Assembly: GCF_003206045.1 (NCBI RefSeq)
Contig: NZ_PZJM01000004.1
Span: 62,001-126,000, forward strand
Length of the DNA stretch: 64,000 bases
Direction of reading: 5' to 3'
DNA from: Salinicola lusitanus
GTDB lineage: Bacteria > Pseudomonadota > Gammaproteobacteria > Pseudomonadales > Halomonadaceae
The notes below the pieces were generated by a model. It worked only from the letters and a program-made list of their open reading frames with translations, did no database searches and had not been told where the DNA came from. Position numbers and translations under genes: made by a program. The first letter of the stretch is position 1. Every line of letters starts with the position of its first letter. Shown piece by piece: positions 25,334-35,974 of this stretch.

Positions 25334-26074
25334 ATGACACATGCCGATTCCGCTTTCCCCGATGATGCCCGATCCGATGTCGCCGCCACGCGGCAGCGCT
25401 CTCTGCCGCGGCGGCAGCGCGCCATGAAACTCGCCTGGCGCTGGTGGCGGGTGGCCCTGGCGGCGGGGCTCGGCGTCGCCCTGTGCGTGCTGTTCGCGGC
25501 GTACGGCGGCGTGCCCCACGGCTGGCTCGAGGAGCTGCAGCTGCTGCCGTTCACCCTTGCCATGATCGTGCTGCCGGCACTGGGCGTGCCGATGACCCCC
25601 TTCTTCATTGTTGCCGGGCTGCGCTTTGGCGTGGCCGGCGGCCTCGCCGTGGCCGCACTGGCAACGCTGTGCAATCTGCTGCTCTGCTATGCCATCGCGC
25701 ACAGTCGCCTGCGCCCGCGTCTGCGACAGCTGCTCCAGCGGCGCTTTCCCGCGTTGGGAGAGCTCGATGCGGATCGCCGTAGCGCTTGGCGGGTCACCTT
25801 CCTGATCAAGCTGGTGCCGGGCGTGCCGATGTTCATCAAGCACTACGCCCTCGGCGTGGCCGGTGTGCCGCGCTCGATCTATCTCACGGTGGCGCTGCTG
25901 ACCACGGGTCCTTACGGGGTGGCCTTCGTGGTCCTGGGAGAGTCCGCCCTGAGCGGGGATCTGGGGCAGGCCCTGGGGGCGCTGGCGGCGCTCGCGCTGA
26001 TTGCGGTGTCGCTACTGGCCTGGCGTCAGGCGCGCCGACGTCGCCTGGCACGGCGGGCGGTACAGGGGGAATAG
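25334..26074 (+). CDS. TVP38/TMEM64 (VTT-domain) membrane protein
   Basis: 246-residue inner-membrane protein of the DedA/VTT superfamily. A basic N-terminal tail (RQRSLPRRQRAMKLAWRWWR) precedes about five hydrophobic segments. The VTT signature is recognisable as LGVPMTPFFIVAGLRFGVAGGLAVAALATLC, and VTFLIKLVPGVPMFIKHYALGVAGVPRS contains the conserved Gly/Pro region. Members have been linked to lipid scrambling or membrane homeostasis; substrate is unknown. The start is uncertain: ATG at 25334 with GGAGG close by, or ATG at 25424 just before the first helix. Confidence 0.75.
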   Translation: MTHADSAFPDDARSDVAATRQRSLPRRQRAMKLAWRWWRVALAAGLGVALCVLFAAYGGVPHGWLEELQLLPFTLAMIVLPALGVPMTPFFIVAGLRFGVAGGLAVAALATLCNLLLCYAIAHSRLRPRLRQLLQRRFPALGELDADRRSAWRVTFLIKLVPGVPMFIKHYALGVAGVPRSIYLTVALLTTGPYGVAFVVLGESALSGDLGQALGALAALALIAVSLLAWRQARRRRLARRAVQGE

Positions 26075-26106
26075 ACGGCGGGGAGGCGGCGAAGAAGCGT
26101 TGAATG

Positions 26107-26128
26107 GCCGGCTCGCTGCGGAGCCGGC
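26107..26128. terminator. GC hairpin between convergent VTT gene and argF
   Basis: 8-bp perfect stem GCCGGCTC/GAGCCGGC with a 6-nt loop. It lacks a T-tract on either strand, so termination is only suggested by its position between convergent stops. Confidence 0.35.
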
Positions 26129-26186
26129 ATCGCCGCCAGCGTCAGGGCCGGCGGGGATGAGGGCGTGTTGGCTCAGTCGGCCCGGC

Positions 26187-27104
26187 TCAGTCGACCCGAC
26201 CCAGCAACAGGAACTCGATCAGCGCCTTCTGGGCATGGAGGCGATTGCCGGCTTCCTGCCACACCACGGCGCGTGGGTCGTCGAGCAAGGTGGTGCTGAT
26301 CTCCTCGCCGCGATGCGCCGGCAGGCAGTGCAGGAAGATCGCCTCCTCGTTGGCCTGATCCAGCAACGCTTCGGTGACCTGGTAACCGGCGAAGTCCCGC
26401 TCGCGCTTGGCCTGTTCTTCCTCCTGACCCATGGAGGCCCAGACATCGGTCGTGATCAGGTCGGCACCGCTGATGGCCTGGCGTGGGTCGCGCAGGATCG
26501 TGACTCGGTCGCCGGCGGCCGCGACGATATCCTCGCGCGGCTCGTAGCCCTCGGGACAGCAGATGCGCAGCTGGAAATCGAACTGCCGGGCGGCGTTGAT
26601 CCAGGAGTGACACATATTGTTGCCGTCACCGATCCACACCGCCGTCTTGCCCTTGACCGGCCCACGGCACTCGGTCCAGGTCATGACGTCGGCCAGCAGC
26701 TGGCAGGGGTGATAGTCGTCGGTCAGGGCGTTGATCACCGGTACGGCGCTGGCGGCGGCAAACGCTTCGAGGCCGGCGTGAGAGAAAGTCCGGATCATCA
26801 CCGCATCGACCATTTCCGACAGTACCCGCGCGGTATCCGCGATCGGCTCTCCGCGGCCGAGCTGGGTATCCCGCGATGACAGGAACAGCGCATGGCCGCC
26901 GAACTGTGCCATGGCGGTTTCGAACGAGACCCGGGTTCGCGTCGAGGACTTCTCGAAGATCATCGCCAGGGTGCGATTGCTGAACGGCGTGTAGACGGGG
27001 CCGTTGGTCTTCAGCCGGTTCTTGATCGTGATCCCGCGCTGGATCAGGTAATCGAGCTCTTCGGCGGAGAGATCCAGAAGGGTCAGAAAGTGGCGTGCGC
27101 TCAT
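26187..27104 (-). CDS. argF: Ornithine carbamoyltransferase
   Basis: 305-residue anabolic enzyme joining carbamoyl phosphate and ornithine to give citrulline in arginine synthesis. Carbamoyl-phosphate loop [13 protein letters not shown], then [13 protein letters not shown], ornithine-binding [10 protein letters not shown] (the SMG loop) and [12 protein letters not shown] are present. ATG at 27104 gives [12 protein letters not shown] with AGGA upstream; the frame extension to 27221 is rejected. argG, the next pathway enzyme, lies about 1.7 kb away on the other strand. A leader of about 245 nt with an internal terminator precedes it. Confidence 0.96.
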   Translation of the reverse strand: MSARHFLTLLDLSAEELDYLIQRGITIKNRLKTNGPVYTPFSNRTLAMIFEKSSTRTRVSFETAMAQFGGHALFLSSRDTQLGRGEPIADTARVLSEMVDAVMIRTFSHAGLEAFAAASAVPVINALTDDYHPCQLLADVMTWTECRGPVKGKTAVWIGDGNNMCHSWINAARQFDFQLRICCPEGYEPREDIVAAAGDRVTILRDPRQAISGADLITTDVWASMGQEEEQAKRERDFAGYQVTEALLDQANEEAIFLHCLPAHRGEEISTTLLDDPRAVVWQEAGNRLHAQKALIEFLLLGRVD

Positions 27105-27224
27105 GGGTGGATTCCTGTCGTGTCTTGACGTTGAGACATGGGCTTCAAGGCATGCGGCATCATCCCGGCGCGCCGCACTGAAAACTCGATCGGTGGCCAT
27201 GCCCGCCATGGCGACTGCCACCAG

Positions 27225-27254
27225 AAAAAGAAAAAAGCGCCGCGGGCGAGGCGC
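27225..27254 (-). terminator. Minus-strand terminator inside the argF leader
   Basis: On the minus strand a short all-GC stem GCGCC/GGCGC (plus 27250-27254 and 27237-27241; 8-nt loop) is followed by T6-C-T5. No annotated minus-strand gene ends here, so it would either end a small RNA or attenuate argF. The stem is short, but the T-tract is exceptional for this GC-rich sequence. Confidence 0.5.
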
Positions 27255-27356
27255 CCGGTGGGGCGTCTCGCTAGACGGCGCCAGGATCGATGCGATGGGA
27301 AAGCCGTGCCCTGGGCGGGCGTCGGTGGCCGGCGTCGATCCGTGCGAAAGCCAATC

Positions 27357-27385
27357 ATCCTAACCAGACCCCGTGAGCGGCGCAA
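27357..27385 (-). promoter_or_regulatory. Putative promoter of the argF leader
   Basis: Minus strand TTGCGC (27385-27380), 17-bp spacer, TAGGAT (27362-27357). A transcript would start near 27350 and run about 125 nt to the internal terminator, or on into argF. Confidence 0.35.
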
Positions 27386-27521
27386 CGCCGCGGAATGCCT
27401 TCACGGGTCGGCGGGGGTGTTTTCGGTCGGTGTCATCAGTAGAATGGTCTTACGGTCTTTTATATTCGCGCACACGCGAAGGGTGGGCCAGCGGCTCTCT
27501 CTTCCCGCTACAGGACGTCTC

Positions 27522-27866
27522 ATGAGCGATACCATCGAAGCGATCAAGCAGCAGATCAGTGACAACGCCATCCTGCTCTACATGAAGGGATCGCCCCAGC
27601 TGCCCCAGTGCGGCTTCTCTGCCCAGGCGGTCCAGGCGTTGATGGCATGCGGCGAGAAGTTCGCCTTCGTCAACATCCTCGACAATCCGGATATCCGGTC
27701 AGAGCTGCCCAAGTACGCGAGCTGGCCGACGTTTCCCCAGCTGTGGATCGACGGCGAGCTGGTAGGCGGCTGCGACATCATCGTCGAGATGTATCAGAAC
27801 GGTGAGCTGGAGCCCATGGTCAAGGCCGCTGCGGCCAAGGCTGCCGAGGCCTCCAGCGATAGCTGA
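27522..27866 (+). CDS. grxD: Monothiol glutaredoxin 4 (CGFS type)
   Basis: 114-residue monothiol glutaredoxin that carries [2Fe-2S] clusters with glutathione and BolA partners. LLYMKGSPQLPQCGFSAQAVQAL has the CGFS active site, WPTFPQLWIDGELVGGCDII the cis-Pro (TFP) and GG-CD glutathione loop. The start at 27522 gives the normal family length; an upstream in-frame extension to 27138 crosses the argF leader and is rejected. Followed by a strong hairpin shared with the convergent rnt gene. Confidence 0.95.
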   Translation: MSDTIEAIKQQISDNAILLYMKGSPQLPQCGFSAQAVQALMACGEKFAFVNILDNPDIRSELPKYASWPTFPQLWIDGELVGGCDIIVEMYQNGELEPMVKAAAAKAAEASSDS

Positions 27867-27896
27867 TTCGGCACGTCGACGATTGTCGTTGCCGTG

Positions 27897-27930
27897 AAAG
27901 GCGCCCGTCCCAGGACGGGCGCCTTTCGTT
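27897..27930. terminator. Bidirectional terminator between grxD and rnt
   Basis: 14-bp perfect arms (27897-27910 and 27913-27926) beginning AAAGGCGCCC, with TTT runs completing on both strands. It can end grxD (plus) and rnt (minus). Confidence 0.85.
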
Positions 27931-27937
27931 TCAGTGC

Positions 27938-28603
27938 TCAGACGTCGTCGAGACCCTGCTCCTTCATCGCCAGGTTCCAGCCGCCCAGATCCTTGAAGCG
28001 GTTGACGATGGCGCAGAACAGCTCCGCCGTGCGTTCGGTATCGTAGCTCGCCGAGTGGGCCGAGGAGTTGTCGAATTCGATACCGGCTGCCTGGCAGGCT
28101 CGCGCCAGGACCGTCTGGCCGTAGGCCAGGGCCGACAGCGACGCGGTGTCGAAGCTGGAGAAGGGGTGAAAGGGGTTGCGCTTGATATTGCAGCGATTGA
28201 CCGCGGCGTTGAGAAACCCCTGGTCGAATGAGGCGTTGTGGCCGACGAGGATGGCCCTGGAGCAGTCGTGGGACTTGATGGTCTTGCGAATCGGCTTGAA
28301 GATTCCGTCCAGCGCTTCACGCTCGCTGACGGCGATCTGCTTGCGGAAGGCGCTGGAGAGGTCGATGCCGGTGAAATCCAGGGCGGACTGTTCGACGTTG
28401 GCCCCCTCGAAAGGCTCGACGTGGAAGGCGATGGTATCCAGTGGCAGCAGGTTGCCCTGGTCGTCCATCGTCAGCGGCACGGCGGCGATTTCCAGGATCG
28501 CATCCGTTGCCGAATTGAACCCGCCGGTTTCGACGTCTACCACGACCGGGAGATATCCGCGAAAACGCTGCGCCATCAGCTCTTTCGTGCTGGCGTCCGA
28601 CAT
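27938..28603 (-). CDS. rnt: Ribonuclease T
   Basis: 221-residue DEDDh 3'-5' exoribonuclease that matures tRNA and 5S rRNA 3' ends. [13 protein letters not shown] gives the first Asp/Glu pair, [17 protein letters not shown] the second Asp, and [16 protein letters not shown] the catalytic His and last Asp. Basic residues for substrate grip ([12 protein letters not shown]) fit RNase T rather than DNA polymerase epsilon subunits. Neighbouring grxD is a common partner of rnt in this group. Confidence 0.94.
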   Translation of the reverse strand: MSDASTKELMAQRFRGYLPVVVDVETGGFNSATDAILEIAAVPLTMDDQGNLLPLDTIAFHVEPFEGANVEQSALDFTGIDLSSAFRKQIAVSEREALDGIFKPIRKTIKSHDCSRAILVGHNASFDQGFLNAAVNRCNIKRNPFHPFSSFDTASLSALAYGQTVLARACQAAGIEFDNSSAHSASYDTERTAELFCAIVNRFKDLGGWNLAMKEQGLDDV

Positions 28604-28712
28604 GCAATGACTCCCATTCCCTTGGTGTGGTAGTGGTAATGTGTAGAGGAAACCGTGGTCCTGAAACCGCGTAGAGTCTAGCAGTTTCGGTCATTGGCGT
28701 CCCGTCGCTCGG

Positions 28713-28741
28713 TGTTCGTGGCGGGCCGGGAGCGTTATAAT
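28713..28741 (+). promoter_or_regulatory. Putative argG promoter
   Basis: Perfect TATAAT at 28736-28741, weak TGTTCG at 28713-28718, 17-bp spacer. It lies 86 bases before the argG ATG. No ArgR box could be assigned confidently by eye. Confidence 0.5.
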
Positions 28742-28826
28742 TTCCGACCGCACCGTTCGCCGATTGCCGCACGTCAACGAACCACATACCTTGCTCATCA
28801 ATTCAAACTTGCTAAGGAGCTGTCGC

Positions 28827-30047
<1,221 letters not shown>

Positions 30048-30111
30048 CGCTGTCCGACCCAACCCCCGATGCCGATATCTGCGATGTCGGCATCCGAATC
30101 GGGAGCAACGT

Positions 30112-30417
30112 ATGTTCAAGAAACTGTTCTCCGGGCTGCTGGGCGGTGGCGATGCCAGATCCGCCACGCCCAAGCAGGAGCGCGAGCCGGTCGAGTACAA
30201 GGGGTTTCTGATCGTGCCCGAGCCGCAGGATGCCGGTGGCCAGTATCGGGTCAGCGGATGGATTCGCAAACCGGTCGAGGGCGGCGAGACCCTGGAGCGA
30301 CGCTTCGAGCGTTCGGACGTGGTACCGGGCGAAGATGGTTGCGTGGAACTGACGATCACCAAGAGTCAGCGCTATATCGATGACGTCGGTGACGAGATGT
30401 TCGAGCAGCAGCACTGA
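30112..30417 (+). CDS. HlyU-family protein
   Basis: 101-residue protein matching the HlyU family: MFKKLFSGLLGG start, VEYKGFLIVPEPQDAGGQYRVSGWI, and an RSDVVPGE-like segment before a helical C-terminus. HlyU of Vibrio is described as a transcriptional activator of haemolysin, but most members, including this short form, are uncharacterised. It lies downstream of argG and is closed by a terminator, so it may be cotranscribed with argG. Confidence 0.8.
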   Translation: MFKKLFSGLLGGGDARSATPKQEREPVEYKGFLIVPEPQDAGGQYRVSGWIRKPVEGGETLERRFERSDVVPGEDGCVELTITKSQRYIDDVGDEMFEQQH

Positions 30418-30439
30418 CGACCTTCTATCGATCTCGATG

Positions 30440-30463
30440 ACGGCGCCTGCAGGGCGCCGTTTT
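30440..30463 (+). terminator. Terminator after the HlyU-family gene
   Basis: 8-bp stem ACGGCGCC/GGCGCCGT (30440-30447 and 30453-30460), 5-nt loop, TTTT. Confidence 0.75.
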
Positions 30464-30572
30464 CGTCAGTGGCGGCTTCAACGATAACTTCCTATGGTTA
30501 AGAGCGTTCCCGGAGGCCGCTGAGAACCCAGGCGGCCGGGAGAGTCGAAGAAACCGGCAAGGAAGCGTTGAC

Positions 30573-31235
30573 ATGATCACTGTTCACCACCTCGAAAATT
30601 CCCGGTCGCAGCGTATCCTGTGGCTGCTGGAGGAGCTGGGTGTCGAGTATGAGGTCCGAACCTACCGACGCGATCCCAAGACCATGCTGGCGCCCGCGGA
30701 GCTGAAGCGTATCCATCCGCTCGGCAAGTCGCCGGTCATCACCGATGACGCCTACACCGTCGCCGAATCCGGCGCGATCATCGAATATCTCGTCTCCCGC
30801 TATGACGGTGACGCCCTGGTACCGGAGGCCGGTACGCCGGAGCGGCTGCGTTACACCTACTGGCTACATTACGCCGAAGGCTCGGCGATGCCGCTGTTGG
30901 TGATGAAGCTGGTTTTCTCGAAGTTGGGCAAGCCCCCCGTACCCGCGGTCATTCGTCCCATCGGCAGGCTGCTGGCCAATGGGGTCCGACAGAAGTTCCT
31001 CGACCCCCAGCTCGAGATGCATCTCGATTACTGGGAGAGTGAACTGCGTCAGCACCCGTGGTTCGCGGGCGATGAGTTTAGCGCGGCGGATATTCAGATG
31101 AGTTTTCCGTTGCTGGCGGCCGAAAGTCGTGCCGACCTCTCCGGACGTCCCAATATCAAGAAAGTGCTGCAGAATATGCGCGACCGCCCGGCCTATCAGA
31201 GAGCGATCGAGAGAGGCGGCGAGTTTCGGTTGTGA
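30573..31235 (+). CDS. Glutathione S-transferase family protein
   Basis: 220-residue two-domain GST. The thioredoxin-like domain has VHHLENSRSQRILWLLEELGVEYEV, LGKSPVITDD (cis-Pro) and VAESGAIIEYL (the glutamyl-binding ESGAI). The helical domain includes PWFAGDEFSAADIQMSFPLLA, the N-capping region. Substrate and physiological role cannot be told from sequence. It is single-gene, between a terminator and the DUF1161 gene. Confidence 0.88.
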   Translation: MITVHHLENSRSQRILWLLEELGVEYEVRTYRRDPKTMLAPAELKRIHPLGKSPVITDDAYTVAESGAIIEYLVSRYDGDALVPEAGTPERLRYTYWLHYAEGSAMPLLVMKLVFSKLGKPPVPAVIRPIGRLLANGVRQKFLDPQLEMHLDYWESELRQHPWFAGDEFSAADIQMSFPLLAAESRADLSGRPNIKKVLQNMRDRPAYQRAIERGGEFRL

Positions 31236-31344
31236 GACCTTCCGGCTCCCCGTCGGGTGAGACGGGATGATCGGCTCGGTACTTCCCGCGCGAATTGGCG
31301 GTCCTGGCCGCGGTTCGTGCATTGCCATGGGGTGAGGAGTGTCT

Positions 31345-31854
31345 ATGCGTGTTATTACCTGGAAGTTCGCCGTCGTGGCGGGGTTGAGTAGTGCTTGCCT
31401 GGCATCGTCGCTCGCTTGGGCCCAGGCGCAGCAGGGCGATTCGCCGTTCGACCAGCAACCCGAGACGCGCCTGGCCTGCGAAAGGCTCAAGGCACAGATC
31501 GATCAGACCATCCGCGATAATGGTGCTCGCCACTTCCTGCTCGAGATCGTCGACAACGCCCAGGTCGATGATGGCGTGGTGAAGGAGGGGGAGGCCTTCG
31601 CTGGCGCCGAGGTGGTCGGCAGCTGCGATGGCGGCACACGCAAGATCGTCTACAGCCGTGACGGGGCGACCGAAATGAGCGTCACGGCCCCGGAAGCGGA
31701 GACATCCTCTGCCCCGGACGATGCCGCGAACGGCGATGGCAGCAGCTTGCCGGAGGCCGCGCCCACCGCGCCCGAGTCCATGGGCGAGGAGGCGGTGCCG
31801 ACACAGGAGCCGGAAAGCGTGGACAGCGGCCAGGAGCCGGAGTCGAGCCCCTGA
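31345..31854 (+). CDS. DUF1161 domain periplasmic protein with acidic tail
   Basis: 169-residue exported protein. The signal peptide ends near LAWAQAQ. The DUF1161 core spans about residues 35-105 (LACERLKAQIDQTIRDNGARHFLLEIVD, AEVVGSCDGGTRKIVYSR) with two Cys that could form a disulfide. A Pro/Glu/Ser-rich, strongly acidic tail of about 60 residues follows, longer than in typical short members. The ATG at 31345 has GAGGAG six bases upstream; GTG at 31339 is too close to it. Function unknown. Confidence 0.8.
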   Translation: MRVITWKFAVVAGLSSACLASSLAWAQAQQGDSPFDQQPETRLACERLKAQIDQTIRDNGARHFLLEIVDNAQVDDGVVKEGEAFAGAEVVGSCDGGTRKIVYSRDGATEMSVTAPEAETSSAPDDAANGDGSSLPEAAPTAPESMGEEAVPTQEPESVDSGQEPESSP

Positions 31855-31869
31855 CCGCCATCATCGGTA

Positions 31870-32508
31870 CTAGCCGATCTCGACCTTGTCGGGATACTCG
31901 CACAGGTCCTCGATCACGCAGCTACCACAGCGCGGCTTGCGCGCCAGACAGGTGTAGCGGCCGTGCAGGATCAGCCAGTGGTGGGCATCCTTGAGATAAG
32001 CCTTGGGAACATGGCGCAGCAGCTTCTGCTCCACTTCGAGCACGTTCTTGCCCTTGGCGATGCGGGTGCGGTTGGCGACGCGAAAGATGTGCGTGTCGAC
32101 CGCCATCGTCAGTTCGCCGAATGCCGTGTTCAGAATCACATTGGCGGTCTTGCGTCCCACGCCGGGCAGCGCTTCCAGCTCGGCGCGGGTGCGCGGGATA
32201 TCTCCTGCGTAGCGCTCGGCCAGGATGTGGCAGGTCTTCATCAGGTTCTCGGCCTTGGTGTTGTAGAGGCCGATGGTCTTGATGTGGGCCTTCAGCCCGT
32301 CGAGTCCGAGATCGATGATCGCCTGCGGCGTATTGGCCACCGGGAACAGCCTTGCCGTGGCCTTGTTCACGCCCACGTCCGTCGCCTGGGCCGACAACAG
32401 TACCGCCGCCAGCAACTCGAACGGCGTCGACCAGTTCAGCTCGGTGGTCGGTTCGGGGTTGTGCGCCTTGAGGCGAGCAAAGATCTGCTCTCGCTTGGTG
32501 GCATTCAT
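31870..32508 (-). CDS. nth: Endonuclease III
   Basis: 212-residue DNA glycosylase/AP lyase removing oxidised pyrimidines. [13 protein letters not shown] contains the helix-hairpin-helix and catalytic Lys (about 120); [11 protein letters not shown] has the catalytic Asp (about 138). The C-terminal [17 protein letters not shown] binds a [4Fe-4S] cluster. The start overlaps the RnfB-like gene's stop by 4 bp, the arrangement seen when rnf genes precede nth. Confidence 0.97.
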   Translation of the reverse strand: MNATKREQIFARLKAHNPEPTTELNWSTPFELLAAVLLSAQATDVGVNKATARLFPVANTPQAIIDLGLDGLKAHIKTIGLYNTKAENLMKTCHILAERYAGDIPRTRAELEALPGVGRKTANVILNTAFGELTMAVDTHIFRVANRTRIAKGKNVLEVEQKLLRHVPKAYLKDAHHWLILHGRYTCLARKPRCGSCVIEDLCEYPDKVEIG

Positions 32509-33536
32509 GAGCTCGTTCCATGATGGTCGCCCGCGCCAGTGGCAGGCTGGTTGGCGGGCGATCGGCTAGCCAGGGAGATCAGCCGTTCCGCCTCGCGTAT
32601 CTTGTCCTGGGCCTCCGCGATGCCCGCCTGGTCGCCCTGACGTCGGTAATGCTCCAGCTCCTGTCGCGCCTTGCGCAGCGCCTGTTCCGCCGCCGCCAGG
32701 GCGATATGACGGTGATCGCGTGCGGCGTGCCGATTCGGTGATGGCACGGTTTCGAGTTGCCGCTTCAAGGTGTCGAGCTGTTCCTCGAATCCCGCCAGGC
32801 GCTCGAGAAGCGCGGGGCGCCGTGCCTCTTCGGCGTTATCCAACTGGCGCTGCAGGCGCTTTCGACGCGCGGTCAGGGTCGCTATCTGTGCCTTCAGAGC
32901 GGTAACGTCGATATCGGCAGGTCGTTCACGTGATGTCGCGGGCGCCTCGGTCACCTGCCGTGCCGCTGCGGCGCGGCGCTGTTCGCGCCTGTGACGTTTC
33001 CGTTCGGCCTTGAGGGTCAGGCGCCGGTTGCGGGCCTCGAAGCGTTGGCGCCCGTTGCGGGCGCGCCAGTCGAGATACTGCTGCCGTTCGGGATCACTGT
33101 TCGCCTCCGCCCAGCGTGGATGTTCGACGAGGTCGATACAGTCGACGGGGCAGGGCGCCACGCACAGCTCGCAGCCGGTGCATTCCGATTCGATCACCGT
33201 ATGCATCTGCTTGGCGGCGCCGAGAATCGCATCGACGGGGCATGCCTGGATGCACTTGGTGCAGCCGATGCACTCGGCTTCTCGAATCACGGCCAGCAGC
33301 GGAGCCTGTGGCGGCTCGATCAATTCGAGAGGCGGACGGCCGGTGAGCGCGGCCAGTCGATCCCGTGTCGCTTCCCCGCCGGGCGGGCAGCGATTGACGG
33401 CCTCTCCCTCCACGATCGCCTCGGCATAGGGACGACAGCCGTCATGGCCGCATTTGCCGCATTGGGTCTGGGGCAGTTCGGCGTCGATAAGCTCGACGGT
33501 GATCGTGGCGGGGTGAGACAAGCGATGACTCTCCAT
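32505..33536 (-). CDS. RnfB/RsxB-like polyferredoxin, soluble form with coiled-coil tail
   Basis: About 343-residue iron-sulfur protein. The N-terminal [16 protein letters not shown]...CPPGG is the RnfB 4Fe-4S domain, followed by two ferredoxin motifs, [15 protein letters not shown] and [15 protein letters not shown]. Unlike true RnfB it lacks the N-terminal membrane helix. From about residue 150 it has a charged, helical extension ([34 protein letters not shown]) predicted as coiled coil. No rnfA, C, D, G or E is nearby. The start may be ATG 33536 or GTG 33542. It may supply electrons to a soluble partner; role unproven. Confidence 0.85.
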   Translation of the reverse strand: MESHRLSHPATITVELIDAELPQTQCGKCGHDGCRPYAEAIVEGEAVNRCPPGGEATRDRLAALTGRPPLELIEPPQAPLLAVIREAECIGCTKCIQACPVDAILGAAKQMHTVIESECTGCELCVAPCPVDCIDLVEHPRWAEANSDPERQQYLDWRARNGRQRFEARNRRLTLKAERKRHRREQRRAAAARQVTEAPATSRERPADIDVTALKAQIATLTARRKRLQRQLDNAEEARRPALLERLAGFEEQLDTLKRQLETVPSPNRHAARDHRHIALAAAEQALRKARQELEHYRRQGDQAGIAEAQDKIREAERLISLASRSPANQPATGAGDHHGTSS

Positions 33537-33595
33537 TGGCACACAGGGCCTGCTCGCCGCCTCGGATGGGCGGCGCGGGGCGCTCGAAGCCGGCC

Positions 33596-33625
33596 ATTAT
33601 AGACGCTCGAAGTGGCCGCTCCCAA
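33596..33625 (-). promoter_or_regulatory. Putative promoter of the RnfB-like/nth operon
   Basis: Minus-strand TTGGGA (33625-33620), 18-bp spacer, perfect TATAAT (33601-33596), about 60 bp before the start codon. Confidence 0.5.
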
Positions 33626-33667
33626 CCTCGGCCATCTCGCAGCAGCAGACGGCTCGTCCGTGATCAA

Positions 33668-33696
33668 CGCAAAGCGCGCGACCGGGGTCGCGCGCT
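33668..33696 (-). terminator. Terminator after metG
   Basis: 11-bp perfect stem (arms 33673-33683 and 33686-33696); on the minus strand it is followed by TTTGCGTT. Confidence 0.75.
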
Positions 33697-33731
33697 CGTG
33701 GGCAAGTGTCACGCTGGCCGGGGTCCGGTCT

Positions 33732-35792
33732 TCAGGTCACACGCTGACCCGGTTTGGCGCCGCTATCCGGCGACAGCAGGTATATGCCGTCTTCATCGCC
33801 GGCGGCCATCACCATGCCTTCGGAGACACCGAAGCGCATCTTGCGCGGCGCCAGGTTGGCGACCATCACCGTCAACCGGCCTTCGAGCGCTTCGGGGGCG
33901 TAGACCTTGCGAATGCCGGAGAAGACCGTGCGGGTCTCGCCACCGAGGTCCAGGGTCAGCTTGAGCAGCTTGCTGGAGCCTTCGACCTGCTCGGCCTTCT
34001 TGATTTCGGCGATCCGCATGTCGACCTTGATGAAGTCGTCGAAGGTGATCTCGTCGGCGATCGGTTCGATGGCGGGCGCGTCGCCCGACTCGGCATCGGC
34101 GGGGGCTTTTCCAGTCAATTTCTTCTCCTCCTCGAGCACTTCCTTGGAAGACTCGATCATCGAGTCGATCTTGTCGCTCTCGACCCGGGTCATCAGCGGC
34201 TTGAACTTGCCGATGGTGTGACTTTCGAGCACCTGCTGGCGACTCTCCCAGTTCAGGCTTTCGACCTGCAGAAAGACGCGAGCCTGCTCGGCCATCGCCG
34301 GTACCACCGGCTGCAGGTAGACCATCAGCGTGCGGAACAGGTTGATGCCCACCGAGCAGATATCGATCACCTCCTGCTCGCGGCCGCCCTCCTTGGCCAG
34401 TACCCAGGGCGCCTTGTCGGCGATATAGGTGTTGGCCTCGTCGGCGAGTTCCATCACCTTGCGCATGGCGCGGCCGAATTCACGCGCCTCGAAGTCGGCG
34501 GCGATCTCGTCACCGGCGGCGATGAACCTGGCGACGAGCTCCGGCTCCGCGCAGGTCGCCGAGAGCTGGCCGTTGCCCAGCTTGTTGATGAAGCCGGCAC
34601 AGCGGCTGGCGATGTTGACCACCTTGCCGACCAGGTCCGAGTTCACCCGCGCCGCGAAATCCTCGAGGTTGAGGTCGAGATCGTCGACCCGAGAGGTCAG
34701 CTTGGCGGCGAAGTAGTAGCGCAGATACTCCGGGTTGAGATGCTCGGCGTAGGTCTGGGCCTTGATGAAGGTGCCGCGGGACTTCGACATCTTGGCCCCG
34801 TTGACGGTCACGAAACCGTGGCAGTTGACCCCCGTCGGCGTGCGCAGGCCGGCGCCCTCGAGCATCGCCGGCCAGAACAGGGCGTGGAAATAGACGATAT
34901 CCTTGCCGATGAAGTGGTAGACCTCGGCATCGGAGTCCGCCTTCCAGTAGCTGTCGAAATCGAGACCTTCACGGTCGCAGAGATTCTGGAAGCTGGCCAG
35001 GTAGCCGATCGGCGCGTCCAGCCAGACGTAGAAGTACTTGCCCGGCGCGTCCGGAATCTCGAAGCCGAAGTAGGGCGCATCGCGGGAGATGTCCCACTCG
35101 TTGAGCCCGGCCTCGAACCACTCCTGCAGCTTGTTGGCGATCTGCGGCTGGACCCGGCCGGACCGCGTCCACTGCTTCAGGAATTCTTCAAAATTGGGCA
35201 GCTTGAAGAAGTAGTGGGTCGAGGTGCGTACTTCCGGCGTTGCGCCGCTGATCGCCGACACCGGGTTGATCAGCTCCGCCGGTGTGTAGGTTCCGCCGCA
35301 GACTTCGCAGTTGTCGCCGTACTGGTCCTCGCTGCCGCATTTCGGGCAGGTGCCCTTGATGAAGCGATCGGCCAGGAACAGCCCCTTGACCGGATCGTAC
35401 ATCTGCTCGATATCACGGGTGCTGATATGGCCGGCATCGCGCAGTGCGGTGTAGATGCGCTCGCTGTGGAGGCGGTTCTCTTCGGAATGGGTCGAGTGGT
35501 AGTTGTCGAAGGCGACGCCGAACCGGGCGAAGTCCGCCTGATGCTCCTCGCTGACCTTGGCGATCAGCTGCTCGGAGGTGATCCCTTCCTGCTCGGCACG
35601 CAGCATGATCGCGGTGCCGTGGGCGTCGTCGGCGCAGACATAGTGGCACTCATGGCCGCGGCTCTTCTGGAAGCGCACCCAGATATCGGTCTGGATGTAC
35701 TCCAGCAGGTGGCCCAGGTGGATCGAGCCGTTGGCGTACGGCAGCGCGCTGGTGACGAGGATCTGGCGCGAAAGCGAGGCGTTGTTCGACAT
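33732..35792 (-). CDS. metG: Methionyl-tRNA synthetase
   Basis: 686-residue class I synthetase. [21 protein letters not shown] has the HIGH-type signature (HLGH), [18 protein letters not shown] is a zinc knuckle in the connective peptide, and KMSKSRGTF is the KMSKS loop. A C-terminal tRNA-binding domain (from about residue 585, [20 protein letters not shown]) mediates dimerisation. The ATG at 35792 matches family N-termini ([22 protein letters not shown], cited in part); the frame to 35975 is rejected. In pseudomonad relatives metG is divergent from mrp, here separated by about 10 kb. Confidence 0.97.
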   Translation of the reverse strand: MSNNASLSRQILVTSALPYANGSIHLGHLLEYIQTDIWVRFQKSRGHECHYVCADDAHGTAIMLRAEQEGITSEQLIAKVSEEHQADFARFGVAFDNYHSTHSEENRLHSERIYTALRDAGHISTRDIEQMYDPVKGLFLADRFIKGTCPKCGSEDQYGDNCEVCGGTYTPAELINPVSAISGATPEVRTSTHYFFKLPNFEEFLKQWTRSGRVQPQIANKLQEWFEAGLNEWDISRDAPYFGFEIPDAPGKYFYVWLDAPIGYLASFQNLCDREGLDFDSYWKADSDAEVYHFIGKDIVYFHALFWPAMLEGAGLRTPTGVNCHGFVTVNGAKMSKSRGTFIKAQTYAEHLNPEYLRYYFAAKLTSRVDDLDLNLEDFAARVNSDLVGKVVNIASRCAGFINKLGNGQLSATCAEPELVARFIAAGDEIAADFEAREFGRAMRKVMELADEANTYIADKAPWVLAKEGGREQEVIDICSVGINLFRTLMVYLQPVVPAMAEQARVFLQVESLNWESRQQVLESHTIGKFKPLMTRVESDKIDSMIESSKEVLEEEKKLTGKAPADAESGDAPAIEPIADEITFDDFIKVDMRIAEIKKAEQVEGSSKLLKLTLDLGGETRTVFSGIRKVYAPEALEGRLTVMVANLAPRKMRFGVSEGMVMAAGDEDGIYLLSPDSGAKPGQRVT

Positions 35793-35974
35793 GGCGACTG
35801 GAACATTCCCGTAACGAAACCCGCGGCGAACCGATGGCATCGACGCCGCGGGATGGATAGGCTGAAAACTTGGTCGCCGATTGTAGCACCTGAAGTGGGG
35901 TACATGGGTGTGGTGCCGCGCTTGAGCGCCGCATGGGGTGGCGGCGTCTTTGATAAAAACAAGAGGAGGGCGCA

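Larger units (their letters stand above)
27105..27521. other. Intergenic region argF/grxD (417 bp)
   Basis: Holds the argF leader with terminator (27225-27254) and putative promoter (27357-27385). On the plus strand a TATATT at 27461-27466 may be the grxD -10 box. No protein gene is supported. Confidence 0.5.

Noticed and set aside
27138-27521. N-terminal extension of the glutaredoxin
   Set aside because: Would add 128 residues of Arg/Lys-rich sequence across the argF leader; the family begins at MSDTIE.
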